A stretch of DNA of 8,176 nt from Phycisphaerales bacterium (GCA_011053245.1 DRGS01000033.1:1-8176), one strand, 5' to 3'. Positions 1 to 5,925 are shown, counted from the stretch's first letter. The notes: generated from the sequence alone by a model not told the origin. Translations and numbers: made by a program.

Positions 1-502
1 AACCAGCACGAAGGAAGGGATCGGGCGATACTGGTGTGGTATGGGTATAATTAAGCTTTATCAGCAGTGAATTACCAACGGCCCCGGCTGCACTAGGTAC
101 TGCTTGCGCGACAAGACCTGGAGTCCAGTTGCCACCAGAAAAGAGGCCATCGCCAGAGGTAGCGTCAAAGCTGCCCAGCGAAACATAGCCGGCACCGGCA
201 TCGTACCCGAACGTTCCAGTAACTTCGGAACCTAAGAAGGGTTGATCCATTTGCTTAACATCCCACGTCATCTGGAACGCTTGATCGGTGGCGAGGATGG
301 TATAGCCTGTATCAGCCGCAGCGCTTTCTCCCGTATCAGTTCCTTGGCTATAAATGTAGGGACCAGGGTTGCCAAAGTTACCACCAGAACGAGGAATTCC
401 AAAGCCTGCATCGTCGAGGCTAAAGCCTGTTGTGTAAACAGGCGCTCCCTGTGAAAGCGAGCACACCACACATACTAACACTACAATTACTAACTTCTTC
501 AT
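1..502 (-). CDS. Secreted protein of unknown function, N-terminal part (partial at left edge)
   Basis: The frame is open from the start codon to the window edge, about 167 residues, with the C-terminus missing. Two ATG codons are adjacent (505-503 and 502-500). AAGGAG at 510-515 lies 7 nt before the second ATG and only 4 nt before the first, so I chose 502. The protein opens with a basic MKK and a hydrophobic run (LVIVVLVCVVCSLS), with probable signal peptidase I cleavage after SQG near residue 19; the cysteines do not form a lipobox. The mature part is rich in Gly, Ser, Thr, Asp and aromatic residues with almost no Lys or Arg, as in exported beta-rich planctomycete surface proteins. Many of those end in a PEP-CTERM sorting signal, but that end is not visible here. 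I recognise no named domain. It is divergent from the rest of the window and probably monocistronic at its 5' end. Confidence 0.85.
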   Translation of the reverse strand, partial: MKKLVIVVLVCVVCSLSQGAPVYTTGFSLDDAGFGIPRSGGNFGNPGPYIYSQGTDTGESAAADTGYTILATDQAFQMTWDVKQMDQPFLGSEVTGTFGYDAGAGYVSLGSFDATSGDGLFSGGNWTPGLVAQAVPSAAGAVGNSLLIKLNYTHTTPVSPDPFLRAG

Positions 503-505
503 CAT

Positions 506-600
506 ACTTCTCCTTAAAAAAAAAACACATTTTTTTCGCAATGCTCCACGCGTTCGAACACTGCACAATAAAACACTAACTCCTAAACTAAAAAAACTCA
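506..600 (-). other. Leader next to the secreted-protein gene, with homopolymer tracts
   Basis: Read on the minus strand, the stretch before the ribosome binding site contains A7 (530-536) and then T10 (516-525), separated by TGTG, directly followed by AAGGAG. The two tracts could pair as a weak A:U hairpin that abuts the Shine-Dalgarno sequence. A palindrome GTTCGAAC lies at 552-559. No gene is visible here; the stretch is most likely transcribed leader. Confidence 0.4.
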
Positions 601-619
601 AAGAAACTACGCGTTTCTT
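588..619 (-). terminator. Possible weak attenuator hairpin in the leader of the secreted-protein gene
   Basis: AAGAAAC (601-607) and GTTTCTT (613-619) form a perfect 7-bp inverted repeat with a 5-nt loop. On the minus strand the hairpin is followed by TTTGAG and a T7 run (588-594). The stem is AT-rich, so termination would be inefficient. It lies between the best upstream promoter (850-877) and the start codon, where a terminator would act as an attenuator. It may also be chance in AT-rich DNA. Confidence 0.3.
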
Positions 620-803
620 AGCACGCACAACATAAACAAATTTACTTCATATTTCGTGTTGTTGGAAATGTGATCATAGAGATGAAAACGTAAAACATGA
701 CCTTTTCATCACCGCCATCTCCAAAACAACAAACAGACTATTTTACTTGTTTGTGTCCACTCCCATGAACACCCTCACATCCAAAAACTTATCAGCCCAT
801 ACA

Positions 804-825
804 ACGGATTCCTTACGGATTCCTT
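804..825. repeat. Tandem 11-bp duplication ACGGATTCCTT x2
   Basis: ACGGATTCCTT occurs twice head to tail with no spacer (804-814 and 815-825). It lies just downstream of the predicted minus-strand promoter at 850-877, so it would be in the early leader of the secreted-protein mRNA. Adjacent 11-bp copies are one helical turn apart, a layout seen in paired operator sites. The function is unknown. Confidence 0.7.
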
Positions 826-826
826 T

Positions 827-861
827 ATTATAGGACTTCTGATTCTCTCATTATAGGACTT
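827..861. repeat. Direct repeat ATTATAGGACTT x2, 23 bp apart
   Basis: The 12-mer ATTATAGGACTT is present exactly at 827-838 and 850-861. On the minus strand each copy reads AAGTCCTATAAT and so contains a consensus -10 box. Only the copy at 850-861 has a good -35 at a proper distance. The second may be a duplicated -10 region or a binding site. Confidence 0.65.
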
Positions 862-877
862 TGCGAGAAAAAGTCAA
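850..877 (-). promoter_or_regulatory. Sigma70-type promoter, likely for the secreted-protein gene
   Basis: On the minus strand TTGACT (872-877) is followed after 16 bp by TATAAT (850-855), five of six and six of six consensus bases. The start site would be near 843, giving a leader of about 340 nt before the ATG. It is the best minus-strand match between the gene and the terminator at 1045-1079. Confidence 0.5.
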
Positions 878-930
878 GAAAAAAATAGGGGAAAAAAAGG
901 AAAATAACCCACAATCACTAAGAAATCAGA

Positions 931-965
931 AGAATCGCTGTTTTTAAGGCTGTAATCGCGATTCT
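931..965. repeat. Inverted repeat AGAATCGC...GCGATTCT with a central-edge palindrome
   Basis: AGAATCGC (931-938) pairs with GCGATTCT (958-965) across a 19-nt loop. The right arm overlaps a perfect 10-bp palindrome, AATCGCGATT (954-963). No T tract follows on either strand, so this is not a terminator. Three AATCGC half-sites between divergent promoters suggest a dimeric regulator's operator; this is inference from symmetry only. Confidence 0.4.
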
Positions 966-996
966 GGTGTAAAAAAATTTGACTTATCGAAGAATA

Positions 997-1025
997 TTGA
1001 CATACATATCCCCGAATTATATATA
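997..1025 (+). promoter_or_regulatory. Sigma70-type promoter candidate, plus strand
   Basis: A perfect -35 TTGACA (997-1002) is followed after 17 bp by TATATA (1020-1025). The start would be near 1032. No gene follows directly; the transcript would run through the hairpins at 1055-1139. The -10 overlaps that of the opposing promoter at 1016-1043, so both cannot be occupied at once. AT-rich surroundings lower confidence. Confidence 0.35.
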
Positions 1026-1043
1026 AAGATGAAAATAAGTCAA
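1016..1043 (-). promoter_or_regulatory. Sigma70-type promoter candidate, minus strand
   Basis: TTGACT (1038-1043) and TATAAT (1016-1021) on the minus strand are separated by 16 bp, with a start near 1009. It lies immediately after the U tract of the minus-strand terminator (1045-1052), an arrangement of terminator then new promoter. It could give a second, longer transcript towards the secreted-protein gene. Confidence 0.4.
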
Positions 1044-1044
1044 T

Positions 1045-1079
1045 AAAAAAAACGAGGCAGGTAAAGCTTGTCCCTGCCT
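1045..1079 (-). terminator. Intrinsic terminator, minus strand
   Basis: On the minus strand AGGCAGG (1073-1079) pairs with CCTGCCT (1055-1061) across an 11-nt loop, and CG plus a T8 run (1045-1052) follow at once. This is a good Rho-independent terminator in that direction only. The transcript it ends must come from 1080-1300, where I find no credible protein gene, so it points to a small RNA or a leader. Confidence 0.65.
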
Positions 1080-1240
1080 GTAGTGAGTACCGTCGAACTG
1101 CATGATTTAGGCAGGAAACCATATTGCCTCCTTGCTGCCAGCTTACAGCCGATGTGATTGCATGATGTATAAACCTGCAAAGCCCTGAATCGACATAATG
1201 ACAATCTAATCGACCCGGTATGTATTGTCACGAACTTTTC
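1055..1240 (-). ncRNA. Candidate small RNA or attenuated leader with competing hairpins
   Basis: This is the stretch before the terminator, read on the minus strand. Four short segments can pair in exclusive ways: GGCAG (1135-1139), UUCCUGCCU (1109-1117), AGGCAGGGA (1071-1079) and CCUGCCU (1055-1061). The second with the third makes an antiterminator of 9 pairs including one G-U. The third with the fourth makes the terminator, and the first with the second would release the terminator. An additional inverted repeat lies at 1199-1230. I recognise no known RNA family and see no convincing promoter for this transcript. The G-U pair works only on the minus strand, which supports that orientation. 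Confidence 0.35.
1199..1230. repeat. Inverted repeat TGACAAT...ATTGTCA
   Basis: TGACAAT (1199-1205) and ATTGTCA (1224-1230) form a 7-bp inverted repeat with an 18-nt loop. Beside it AATCGAC occurs twice (1188-1194 and 1208-1214). It could be the 5' hairpin of the minus-strand RNA candidate or an operator. Confidence 0.4.
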
Positions 1241-1286
1241 CCAAAAAAAATAATAAAATAACCACAAAAAATAATAAATAATTCAC

Positions 1287-1315
1287 TTGACTTTCAACTC
1301 CTGCTTTTGTATAAT
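1287..1315 (+). promoter_or_regulatory. Strong sigma70-type promoter, plus strand
   Basis: TTGACT (1287-1292), a 17-bp spacer and TATAAT (1310-1315) match consensus at 11 of 12 positions with ideal spacing. The start would be near 1322. A small inverted repeat, ACAATC (1325-1330) with GATTGT (1337-1342), lies at the predicted start and could be an operator or a 5' hairpin. The transcript would enter the repeat field and might continue to the membrane protein gene at 1985. Confidence 0.55.
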
Positions 1316-1366
1316 GTCCACATAACAATCAGGATAGATTGTAGTTGTGTATAGGACATGTTAATT

Positions 1367-1404
1367 AGTGACCTGTCGCGTCGAAACCTTGGTGAAGACG
1401 GGTT
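1367..1404. repeat. Imperfect palindrome, probable dispersed repeat unit
   Basis: CGTC (1379-1382) pairs with GACG (1397-1400), and inside it ACC (1386-1388) mirrors GGT (1391-1393), giving a two-armed imperfect palindrome. Translated in passing it gives SDLSRRNLGEDGF. I recall similar SRRSLGEGG-like peptides from intergenic repeats in planctomycete assemblies. That is recollection, not a search, but it fits a dispersed hairpin element at the edge of the repeat field. Confidence 0.4.
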
Positions 1405-1461
1405 CAAGTAGTTAAAAAACGCAAATAAATGACTAAAACGCAACATTTTAAATTTGACACA

Positions 1462-1486
1462 AAACCCTCACTCTTTTCAGGAAAAG
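1462..1486 (+). repeat. Direct repeat copy 1 with palindromic core
   Basis: This 25-bp segment matches 1663-1687 at 23 of 25 positions. Its core is a palindrome, CTTTTC-AG-GAAAAG (1473-1486). The two copies are 201 bp apart and each is associated with downstream or upstream AACCCAA words, so they look like modules of one composite repeat. Confidence 0.6.
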
Positions 1487-1662
1487 ATGCAAATCTGAAA
1501 AAACTTTTTTATGGAAAACGAACCCAATTCAAACACTTGTTTAACATTTATAAACTCTCGTTCTATAATGACTTACAACGCTTTTTTTTCAAAAAATCAA
1601 AAAGGAAACGAACCCAAACGAACCCAATTAAAGCCAATTTAAAGCCAATTTCAAAAACCCTG

Positions 1663-1687
1663 AAACCCTCACTTTTTCCAGGAAAAG
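1663..1687 (+). repeat. Direct repeat copy 2 with palindromic core
   Basis: This is the partner of 1462-1486 (23 of 25 identical). Despite the two substitutions, the core remains symmetric: TTTTCC-A-GGAAAA (1674-1686). Retained symmetry suggests the palindrome, not the exact bases, matters, although two copies are too few to prove it. Confidence 0.6.
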
Positions 1688-1872
1688 GTGTGTTTTTGCT
1701 ACCCCTTATTTGTAAAAACAAACCCAATTTTGAAAATTTAGAAATCAACACAACTACTTGCAAAAGAGGAACTTACAGCAATTTACTCCCCGAATTACGA
1801 CAAAAAAACAAACCCAATACAAACCCAAACAAACCCAATTTTCTACTCTCTACTTTCTACTATCTACCCTCT

Positions 1873-1887
1873 CGGGCCAAAGGCCCG
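1873..1887. repeat. GC hairpin CGGGCC-AAA-GGCCCG
   Basis: A perfect 6-bp all-GC inverted repeat with a 3-nt loop sits inside AT-rich repeat DNA. No T run follows on either strand, so it is not a standard intrinsic terminator. It is probably part of the repeat field, or a transcript-end stabiliser if the upstream plus-strand promoter is active. Confidence 0.5.
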
Positions 1888-1939
1888 CAACCCAATCCAA
1901 ACCCAATCAAAGCCAATTTCCACCCCCACAACTCTCACC

Positions 1940-1968
1940 TTGACCTGGCCCAAAACTCACGATACAAT
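1940..1968 (+). promoter_or_regulatory. Promoter of the O-antigen ligase family gene, nearly leaderless
   Basis: TTGACC (1940-1945), a 17-bp spacer and TACAAT (1963-1968) form a good sigma70-type promoter. The start would fall near 1975, only about 10 nt before the ATG at 1985. No Shine-Dalgarno sequence is present in that gap, as expected for a leaderless or nearly leaderless mRNA. Confidence 0.55.
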
Positions 1969-1984
1969 CCCTTACTAACCGATC

Positions 1985-4285
1985 ATGCTAAAACAATTGG
2001 ACCAAACCAAGTCGCCTTTATTCAGGCTCGCCGAGTCCGCGATACTGTTGTTGTGCCTGTCCGTTCTGGCACTCCGCTGCCTATACACCGAAAGCCCCCA
2101 CGTAACCGTCCACAACCCCATCGCCCCACTCGGCTCAGATGCCCTAAGCCTGATCCTAACATCCATACTCATATTCGCCGCGTTCGCATGGCTCATGCTT
2201 TCCCTCAGTTCGCAAAATTTCATATACCGCAAAACCGGGATCGAAATACCCTTGCTTCTTTTTTTCATGGCAGGCCTGACCGCAATATTCGCAGCTTCAA
2301 ACAAACGCATCGCCATCAACGACCTCGCCGCCATCACTGCAGCAATAATTACCGCTATCCTGCTCATCCAGATACTCGACTCTACGGCAAGGATCAAAAT
2401 TCTGCTAATAACCATCGTCGCACTCGGCATCGTCAACACCTACCAGTGCGCCGACCAGTTCTTCAATGCCAACCAGCAAATGATCGAGGCATACGAATAT
2501 GACCCTGACATACAACTCTACCAGCAGGGCATCGAACCCGACACGCTCCAGCATTTCCTATACGAGCATCGCATCTACTCAAAGGACATCCGCGGTTTCT
2601 TTACAACCAGCAATTCCGCCGGCGCCTTCGCCATCCTCGCAATTTTCGCTACTATCGCCCTGCTCACCGAAAAGATCAGAAACCGAAAACACTCCCCATC
2701 CGCATCTGCCAACATTGCGATCTGCTCACTGGCGCTATTCGCAAATGCCGCCGGCCTGGCTCTTACACAAAGCAAGGGTGCCATCTCCGCCGCCGTTATC
2801 GGCATCACCATGTTCGCAGCTTTTCTCATCTGTCCCCGATGGCTAAAAACCCATCGCAAAAAAATCCTAATCGCCGCGATCGCCGCCATCGTCATCGCAG
2901 CCGCTGCAATAATTTTTTACGGAACCACACACGCCCGCCTGCCAGGCGGCAACTCAATGTTAGTAAGATGGCAATACTGGCAAGCCGCAACCAAGATGTA
3001 CGCAAGTCATCCTTTCACCGGCGTAGGCGGTGGCAACTTCGCAAGCTACTACACACATTACAAGATTCCCGCTGCGCTCGAAACCGTACGCGACCCGCAC
3101 AACTTTATTCTCAGTCTTTTAACCCAGTACGGCCCCGTCGGCCTCATCGCATTTTGCGCATGCTTTGTCGTTGTTCTCTGCAAATCAATCTTCTGCCAAC
3201 CCGCCGAAAATTTAACCTCAGATACCACCACCAGCAAAAACTTCTCCGTACTCGCGGCCCTGGCCATGTTTTTCATACTCATAACCCTCATGTTGATCCG
3301 CCCGGTTTTCACATCAGATTATTTAGGCGAAGACCCTTCCGGAAAACTCTCTGCCATCATCGTCCTATACGGTTTCCCCGCCGGCGTATTCGTCTTGATC
3401 TACTCCTTCCTGTGGATCGCGGAAAAAGCAACCGCAACCTTATCCATCTCCGAATGCTTCGGCTCTGTCGCTGGTGCCGCGATTTTTTCCGCCATCTGCG
3501 CCGTCGCCATCGCAAGCTGTATCGACTTCGCGATCTTCGAACCGGCAGTTATGATGACTTTCTGGTCAGCCATCGCCATCTGCGCCGCTATCACCAATGC
3601 AAAAACACAAAAACCACCCGTCACTTTACAACTGACCACACCAAAACGGCTCCTCGTCGCAGTTGTATCGCTTACGGCAATATGGGCATACTGCTCTTTT
3701 TCAGTGGTCCCGACAATAAATTCCAGTCAAAAAAGTCAGCGGGCGATGCGGGATCATTCGATGGCTGTGCAACTTTTAGCTGGCGCCGCCCAAGCCGATC
3801 CACTCAACCCGGCACCACTTAATATGTTAAGCAAAACATATTTGGCCCAATACCAGCAAACCGGAGAAACTCAGCCGGACCTGCTCACTAAGGCCGCCAA
3901 ATGCTTTACTAAAGCTGCCGAACTCGATAGTGCTAATTTCAAGTATTACGAAAAACTTACCGAAGTTCATGAATTGTTAGCAGAAGCTACCTACGAAACT
4001 AAAGGGCCCGACATTCAAAAGGCCTATGAATATGCGATCGAAGCTGTTAAACGCTATCCCGGTTCGGCAAGGCTTCACGTTGAACTTGCCCTGTATGCGG
4101 AAAGACTTGAAAAGATCGATGTTGCGATCGAACACTACGCAAACGCGGTTCGCATTGAAGATGAATATCGCCAAATGTTTAAGCTAATGTACCCTGACCG
4201 CAAAAAAATCGTCAGCCGCCTTACCGGAGGCAAGTACGGGTTTGCAAAAGAAAAGATAGGCCAGCTTACTGATCGAGCTGACTGA
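1985..4285 (+). CDS. O-antigen ligase/polymerase family membrane protein with C-terminal TPR domain
   Basis: This 766-residue protein belongs to the Wzy_C/WaaL-like superfamily, integral membrane proteins that join lipid-linked glycans to each other or to an acceptor on the outer face of the inner membrane. Hydrophobic segments fill residues 16-150 and 210-310. A large polar loop at about 152-205 precedes RGFFTTSNSAGAF (203-215), and SKGA lies at 263-266. The family loop is seen at 328-388, with RWQYWQ, GVGGGNF and DPHNFILSLLTQYG (370-383). More membrane segments follow to about 575. Residues 587-730 contain three or four TPR-like helical pairs (for example AAKCFTKAAELDS, YEYAIEAVKRYPGS, AIEHYANAVRIED), so they probably dock a partner. 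An in-frame stop at 1976-1978 makes ATG 1985 the first possible start. No other glycan gene is near; substrate cannot be told. Polymerase, ligase and protein O-oligosaccharyltransferase are all possible. Confidence 0.88.
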   Translation: MLKQLDQTKSPLFRLAESAILLLCLSVLALRCLYTESPHVTVHNPIAPLGSDALSLILTSILIFAAFAWLMLSLSSQNFIYRKTGIEIPLLLFFMAGLTAIFAASNKRIAINDLAAITAAIITAILLIQILDSTARIKILLITIVALGIVNTYQCADQFFNANQQMIEAYEYDPDIQLYQQGIEPDTLQHFLYEHRIYSKDIRGFFTTSNSAGAFAILAIFATIALLTEKIRNRKHSPSASANIAICSLALFANAAGLALTQSKGAISAAVIGITMFAAFLICPRWLKTHRKKILIAAIAAIVIAAAAIIFYGTTHARLPGGNSMLVRWQYWQAATKMYASHPFTGVGGGNFASYYTHYKIPAALETVRDPHNFILSLLTQYGPVGLIAFCACFVVVLCKSIFCQPAENLTSDTTTSKNFSVLAALAMFFILITLMLIRPVFTSDYLGEDPSGKLSAIIVLYGFPAGVFVLIYSFLWIAEKATATLSISECFGSVAGAAIFSAICAVAIASCIDFAIFEPAVMMTFWSAIAICAAITNAKTQKPPVTLQLTTPKRLLVAVVSLTAIWAYCSFSVVPTINSSQKSQRAMRDHSMAVQLLAGAAQADPLNPAPLNMLSKTYLAQYQQTGETQPDLLTKAAKCFTKAAELDSANFKYYEKLTEVHELLAEATYETKGPDIQKAYEYAIEAVKRYPGSARLHVELALYAERLEKIDVAIEHYANAVRIEDEYRQMFKLMYPDRKKIVSRLTGGKYGFAKEKIGQLTDRAD

Positions 4286-5018
4286 GTATCTCGTCCGGAA
4301 TGTCAAAGTTGGCATAAACGTTTTGAACGTCGTCGTGATCCTCGAAATCTTCCATCAGTGCAAGTATCTTCTTCGCCGTTTCGAGGCTGTCTACCGGGAC
4401 GGTAGTCTGCGGCACCATCGAAAGCTCGGCTACCTCGGTGGGTATTTCCTTTTCGTCGATGGCTTTTTTGAGTTGCTCATACGCTTCGGGATCACACGTT
4501 ATCTCATAGACCTCGCCGGTATTTTCCATATCATCGGCACCTGCCGACAGGGCGATCTCCATAAGAGAATCCTCATCGATCGCATCGGTCTTGACCGTGA
4601 TCAGACCCTTTTTACTGAACATCCAGTTGACACAGCCGCTATTGCCCAGCGAACCGCCGCGTTTTTCGAATATCTTTTTGATCTCAGGCGCTGTCCGGTT
4701 GCGATTATCCGTAAGCCCATCTAACATTATCGCGATACCGCCGGGAGCATAACCTTCGTAGAGAACATCTTCGTAGTTAACAGCCCCCAATTCGCCGGTG
4801 CCCTTTTTGATCGCTTTTTCGATAGTGTCCTTGGGCATATTTGCGCCCTTGCCCTTATCGATGGCATATCGCAAAGTAAGATTCTGTCCCGGATCGCCGC
4901 CGCCAGCTTTGGCTGCAACGATTATCATACGCGCGATCTTGCTCCACACCTTGCCGCGTTTGGCGTCGTTTGCCGCCTTTTTATGTTTTATGCCCGCCCA
5001 ATGGGAATGTCCTGACAT
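4266..5018 (-). CDS. yebC: YebC/TACO1/PmpR family protein
   Basis: A full-length 250-residue member of the YebC family. Landmarks are the N-terminal MSGHSHWAGIKHKK (1-14), MPKDTIEKAIKKGTG (61-75), YEGYAPGGIAIMLDGLTDN (87-105), NWMFSKKG and the C-terminal DHDDVQNVYANFDIP (227-241). Members have been described as DNA-binding transcriptional regulators (PmpR, YebC) and, for TACO1 and bacterial YebC paralogs, as ribosome-associated factors that relieve stalling, including at proline runs. Sequence alone does not decide between these. Placement in a cluster with infB and rbfA suits a translation role. GAGG about 9 nt before the ATG supports the start; the gap to hisG is 17 nt. The last 20 bp overlap the end of the opposing membrane protein gene. 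Confidence 0.95.
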   Translation of the reverse strand: MSGHSHWAGIKHKKAANDAKRGKVWSKIARMIIVAAKAGGGDPGQNLTLRYAIDKGKGANMPKDTIEKAIKKGTGELGAVNYEDVLYEGYAPGGIAIMLDGLTDNRNRTAPEIKKIFEKRGGSLGNSGCVNWMFSKKGLITVKTDAIDEDSLMEIALSAGADDMENTGEVYEITCDPEAYEQLKKAIDEKEIPTEVAELSMVPQTTVPVDSLETAKKILALMEDFEDHDDVQNVYANFDIPDEILSQLDQ

Positions 5019-5035
5019 AATTTCACCCTCACATC

Positions 5036-5911
5036 TTAATGAATAACCTTGTTCAAAGAATAAGTAATAATGCCCGTTGCGCCTGCCCGTTTTAGTTCCG
5101 GAACTATCGTACGCTCGATCCGTTCTTCGATAATGATCTCCACAGCGACAAAATCCTTATCTGCCAGCGAAGAGATCGTCGGGCTTTTCTCGGCTGGCAA
5201 GATCGCCAGAACTTTATCAATGTTGTCTTTGCTGACGTTCATCTTCATGCCGACCATGTCCTTTGCGTCTATCGCCGCGTTGAGAAGGATGGAAATATTT
5301 TCGATTTTATTGCGTTTAAACTTGTCCGCCCACGCCTTCTTGTTAGCAATGAATCTCGTCGTGGAAGTCATTAATGTATCTATTATCCGAAGGTCATTTG
5401 CACGGATCGAAGAACCCGTCTCGGTAAGTTCCACTATTGCGTTGACTAAGCGGGCCTTGACCTCGGTTGCTCCCCAACTGAACTCGACTTTTATGTCTAT
5501 GTTCTTTTCAGCGAAGTATTTTTTCGTCACTCCGACAAGCTCGGTAGCGATTATGCCGCCGGCAAGATCCTCGGGCTTTTTTATATCAGATTCGTTTGGA
5601 ACGGCAAGGACCCATTTCGTAGGCCTATTCGTGGCTTTGCTGTACAGAAGTTCGCATACTTCATGGACATCGCTACCGTTTTCAACTATCCAGTCGTGCC
5701 CGGTAAAACCTGCATCGAGGACACCTTCGGCGACATATCTGCTCATCTCCTGTGCGCGGAGCAGAGTAAGTTCTACCTCCGCGTCATCGATTTTCGGGAA
5801 ATAGCTTCTCTCGTAACCTGAGATGTTAAAGCCTGCCTTTTCAAATAACGCGAACGTAGCCTTTTGCAGAGAACCCTTAGGGATACCTAATTTCAAAACT
5901 TTCTTCGACAC
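5036..5911 (-). CDS. hisG: ATP phosphoribosyltransferase, long form
   Basis: HisG catalyses the first committed step of histidine biosynthesis, condensing ATP with PRPP to phosphoribosyl-ATP in the cytosol. The 291 residues match the long, self-contained form that does not need HisZ. Seen are GIPKGSL (9-15), [11 protein letters not shown] (50-60), [11 protein letters not shown] (65-75), FSWGATEVK (144-152) and the PRPP-binding loop [12 protein letters not shown] (161-172). The C-terminal domain (about 215-291), with SPTISSL and [14 protein letters not shown], is the ACT-like regulatory domain that binds histidine for feedback inhibition. The start is GTG at 5911, with AAAGG 8 nt upstream; it lies 14 nt after the stop of the polylysine gene, so coupling is likely. 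No other his gene is near, so the pathway must be scattered. Confidence 0.96.
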   Translation of the reverse strand: MSKKVLKLGIPKGSLQKATFALFEKAGFNISGYERSYFPKIDDAEVELTLLRAQEMSRYVAEGVLDAGFTGHDWIVENGSDVHEVCELLYSKATNRPTKWVLAVPNESDIKKPEDLAGGIIATELVGVTKKYFAEKNIDIKVEFSWGATEVKARLVNAIVELTETGSSIRANDLRIIDTLMTSTTRFIANKKAWADKFKRNKIENISILLNAAIDAKDMVGMKMNVSKDNIDKVLAILPAEKSPTISSLADKDFVAVEIIIEERIERTIVPELKRAGATGIITYSLNKVIH

Positions 5912-5925
5912 AACAAAAACCTTTC

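Larger units (their letters stand above)
1521..1919 (+). repeat. Degenerate AACCCAA / AGCCAATTT repeat field
   Basis: The word AACCCAAT or AACCCAAA recurs at about 1521, 1611, 1621, 1721, 1811, 1822, 1832, 1889 and 1900, and AGCCAATTT or AGCCAATT at 1632, 1643 and 1911, with A-rich spacers. A pyrimidine tract with TCTAC words lies at 1841-1870. The repeats contain no stop codons on the plus strand, so they create a long artefactual open frame of Lys, Pro, Asn and Thr (KPNF- and NPNK-like strings). I recall such peptides from many planctomycete intergenic regions. Strongly biased composition, no ribosome binding site and continuation into another gene's frame argue against a protein. Confidence 0.6.

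Noticed and set aside
874..1122. An 82-codon minus-strand frame across the competing hairpins
   Set aside because: It spans the terminator and promoter elements and ends in low-complexity Phe/Pro codons from A/T runs; not protein-like.
1055..1200. 6S RNA, SRP RNA, RNase P RNA or a c-di-GMP riboswitch
   Set aside because: I looked for their signature sequences (for example the GGAAGCAGCC-type SRP loop and the RNase P GAGGAAAGUCC box) and did not find them.
1040..1267. A 75-codon minus-strand frame ending near the terminator
   Set aside because: Composition is rich in Phe, Tyr, Cys and Arg without any recognisable pattern, no ribosome binding site is seen, and the stop lies in the terminator's T tract; a structured RNA is the better reading.
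1358..1411. A 17-codon frame after a good promoter (leader peptide?)
   Set aside because: No convincing ribosome binding site (AGGA is 1 nt from the ATG), and the coding stretch coincides with a probable dispersed palindrome.
1462..1919. CRISPR array
   Set aside because: The repeated words are 8-10 bp, irregularly spaced and partly tandem, unlike 23-40 bp repeats with uniform spacers.
1429..2502. A 357-codon plus-strand open frame
   Set aside because: Its first half is translated repeat DNA (Lys/Pro/Asn/Thr strings), it has no ribosome binding site, and its second half is the wrong frame of the secure membrane protein gene.
2839..3822. A 327-codon plus-strand frame, Arg/His/Pro rich
   Set aside because: It is a shadow frame inside the O-antigen ligase family gene, caused by its C-rich third positions.
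5070..5804. A 244-codon plus-strand frame
   Set aside because: Antisense shadow of hisG, whose motifs are unambiguous.
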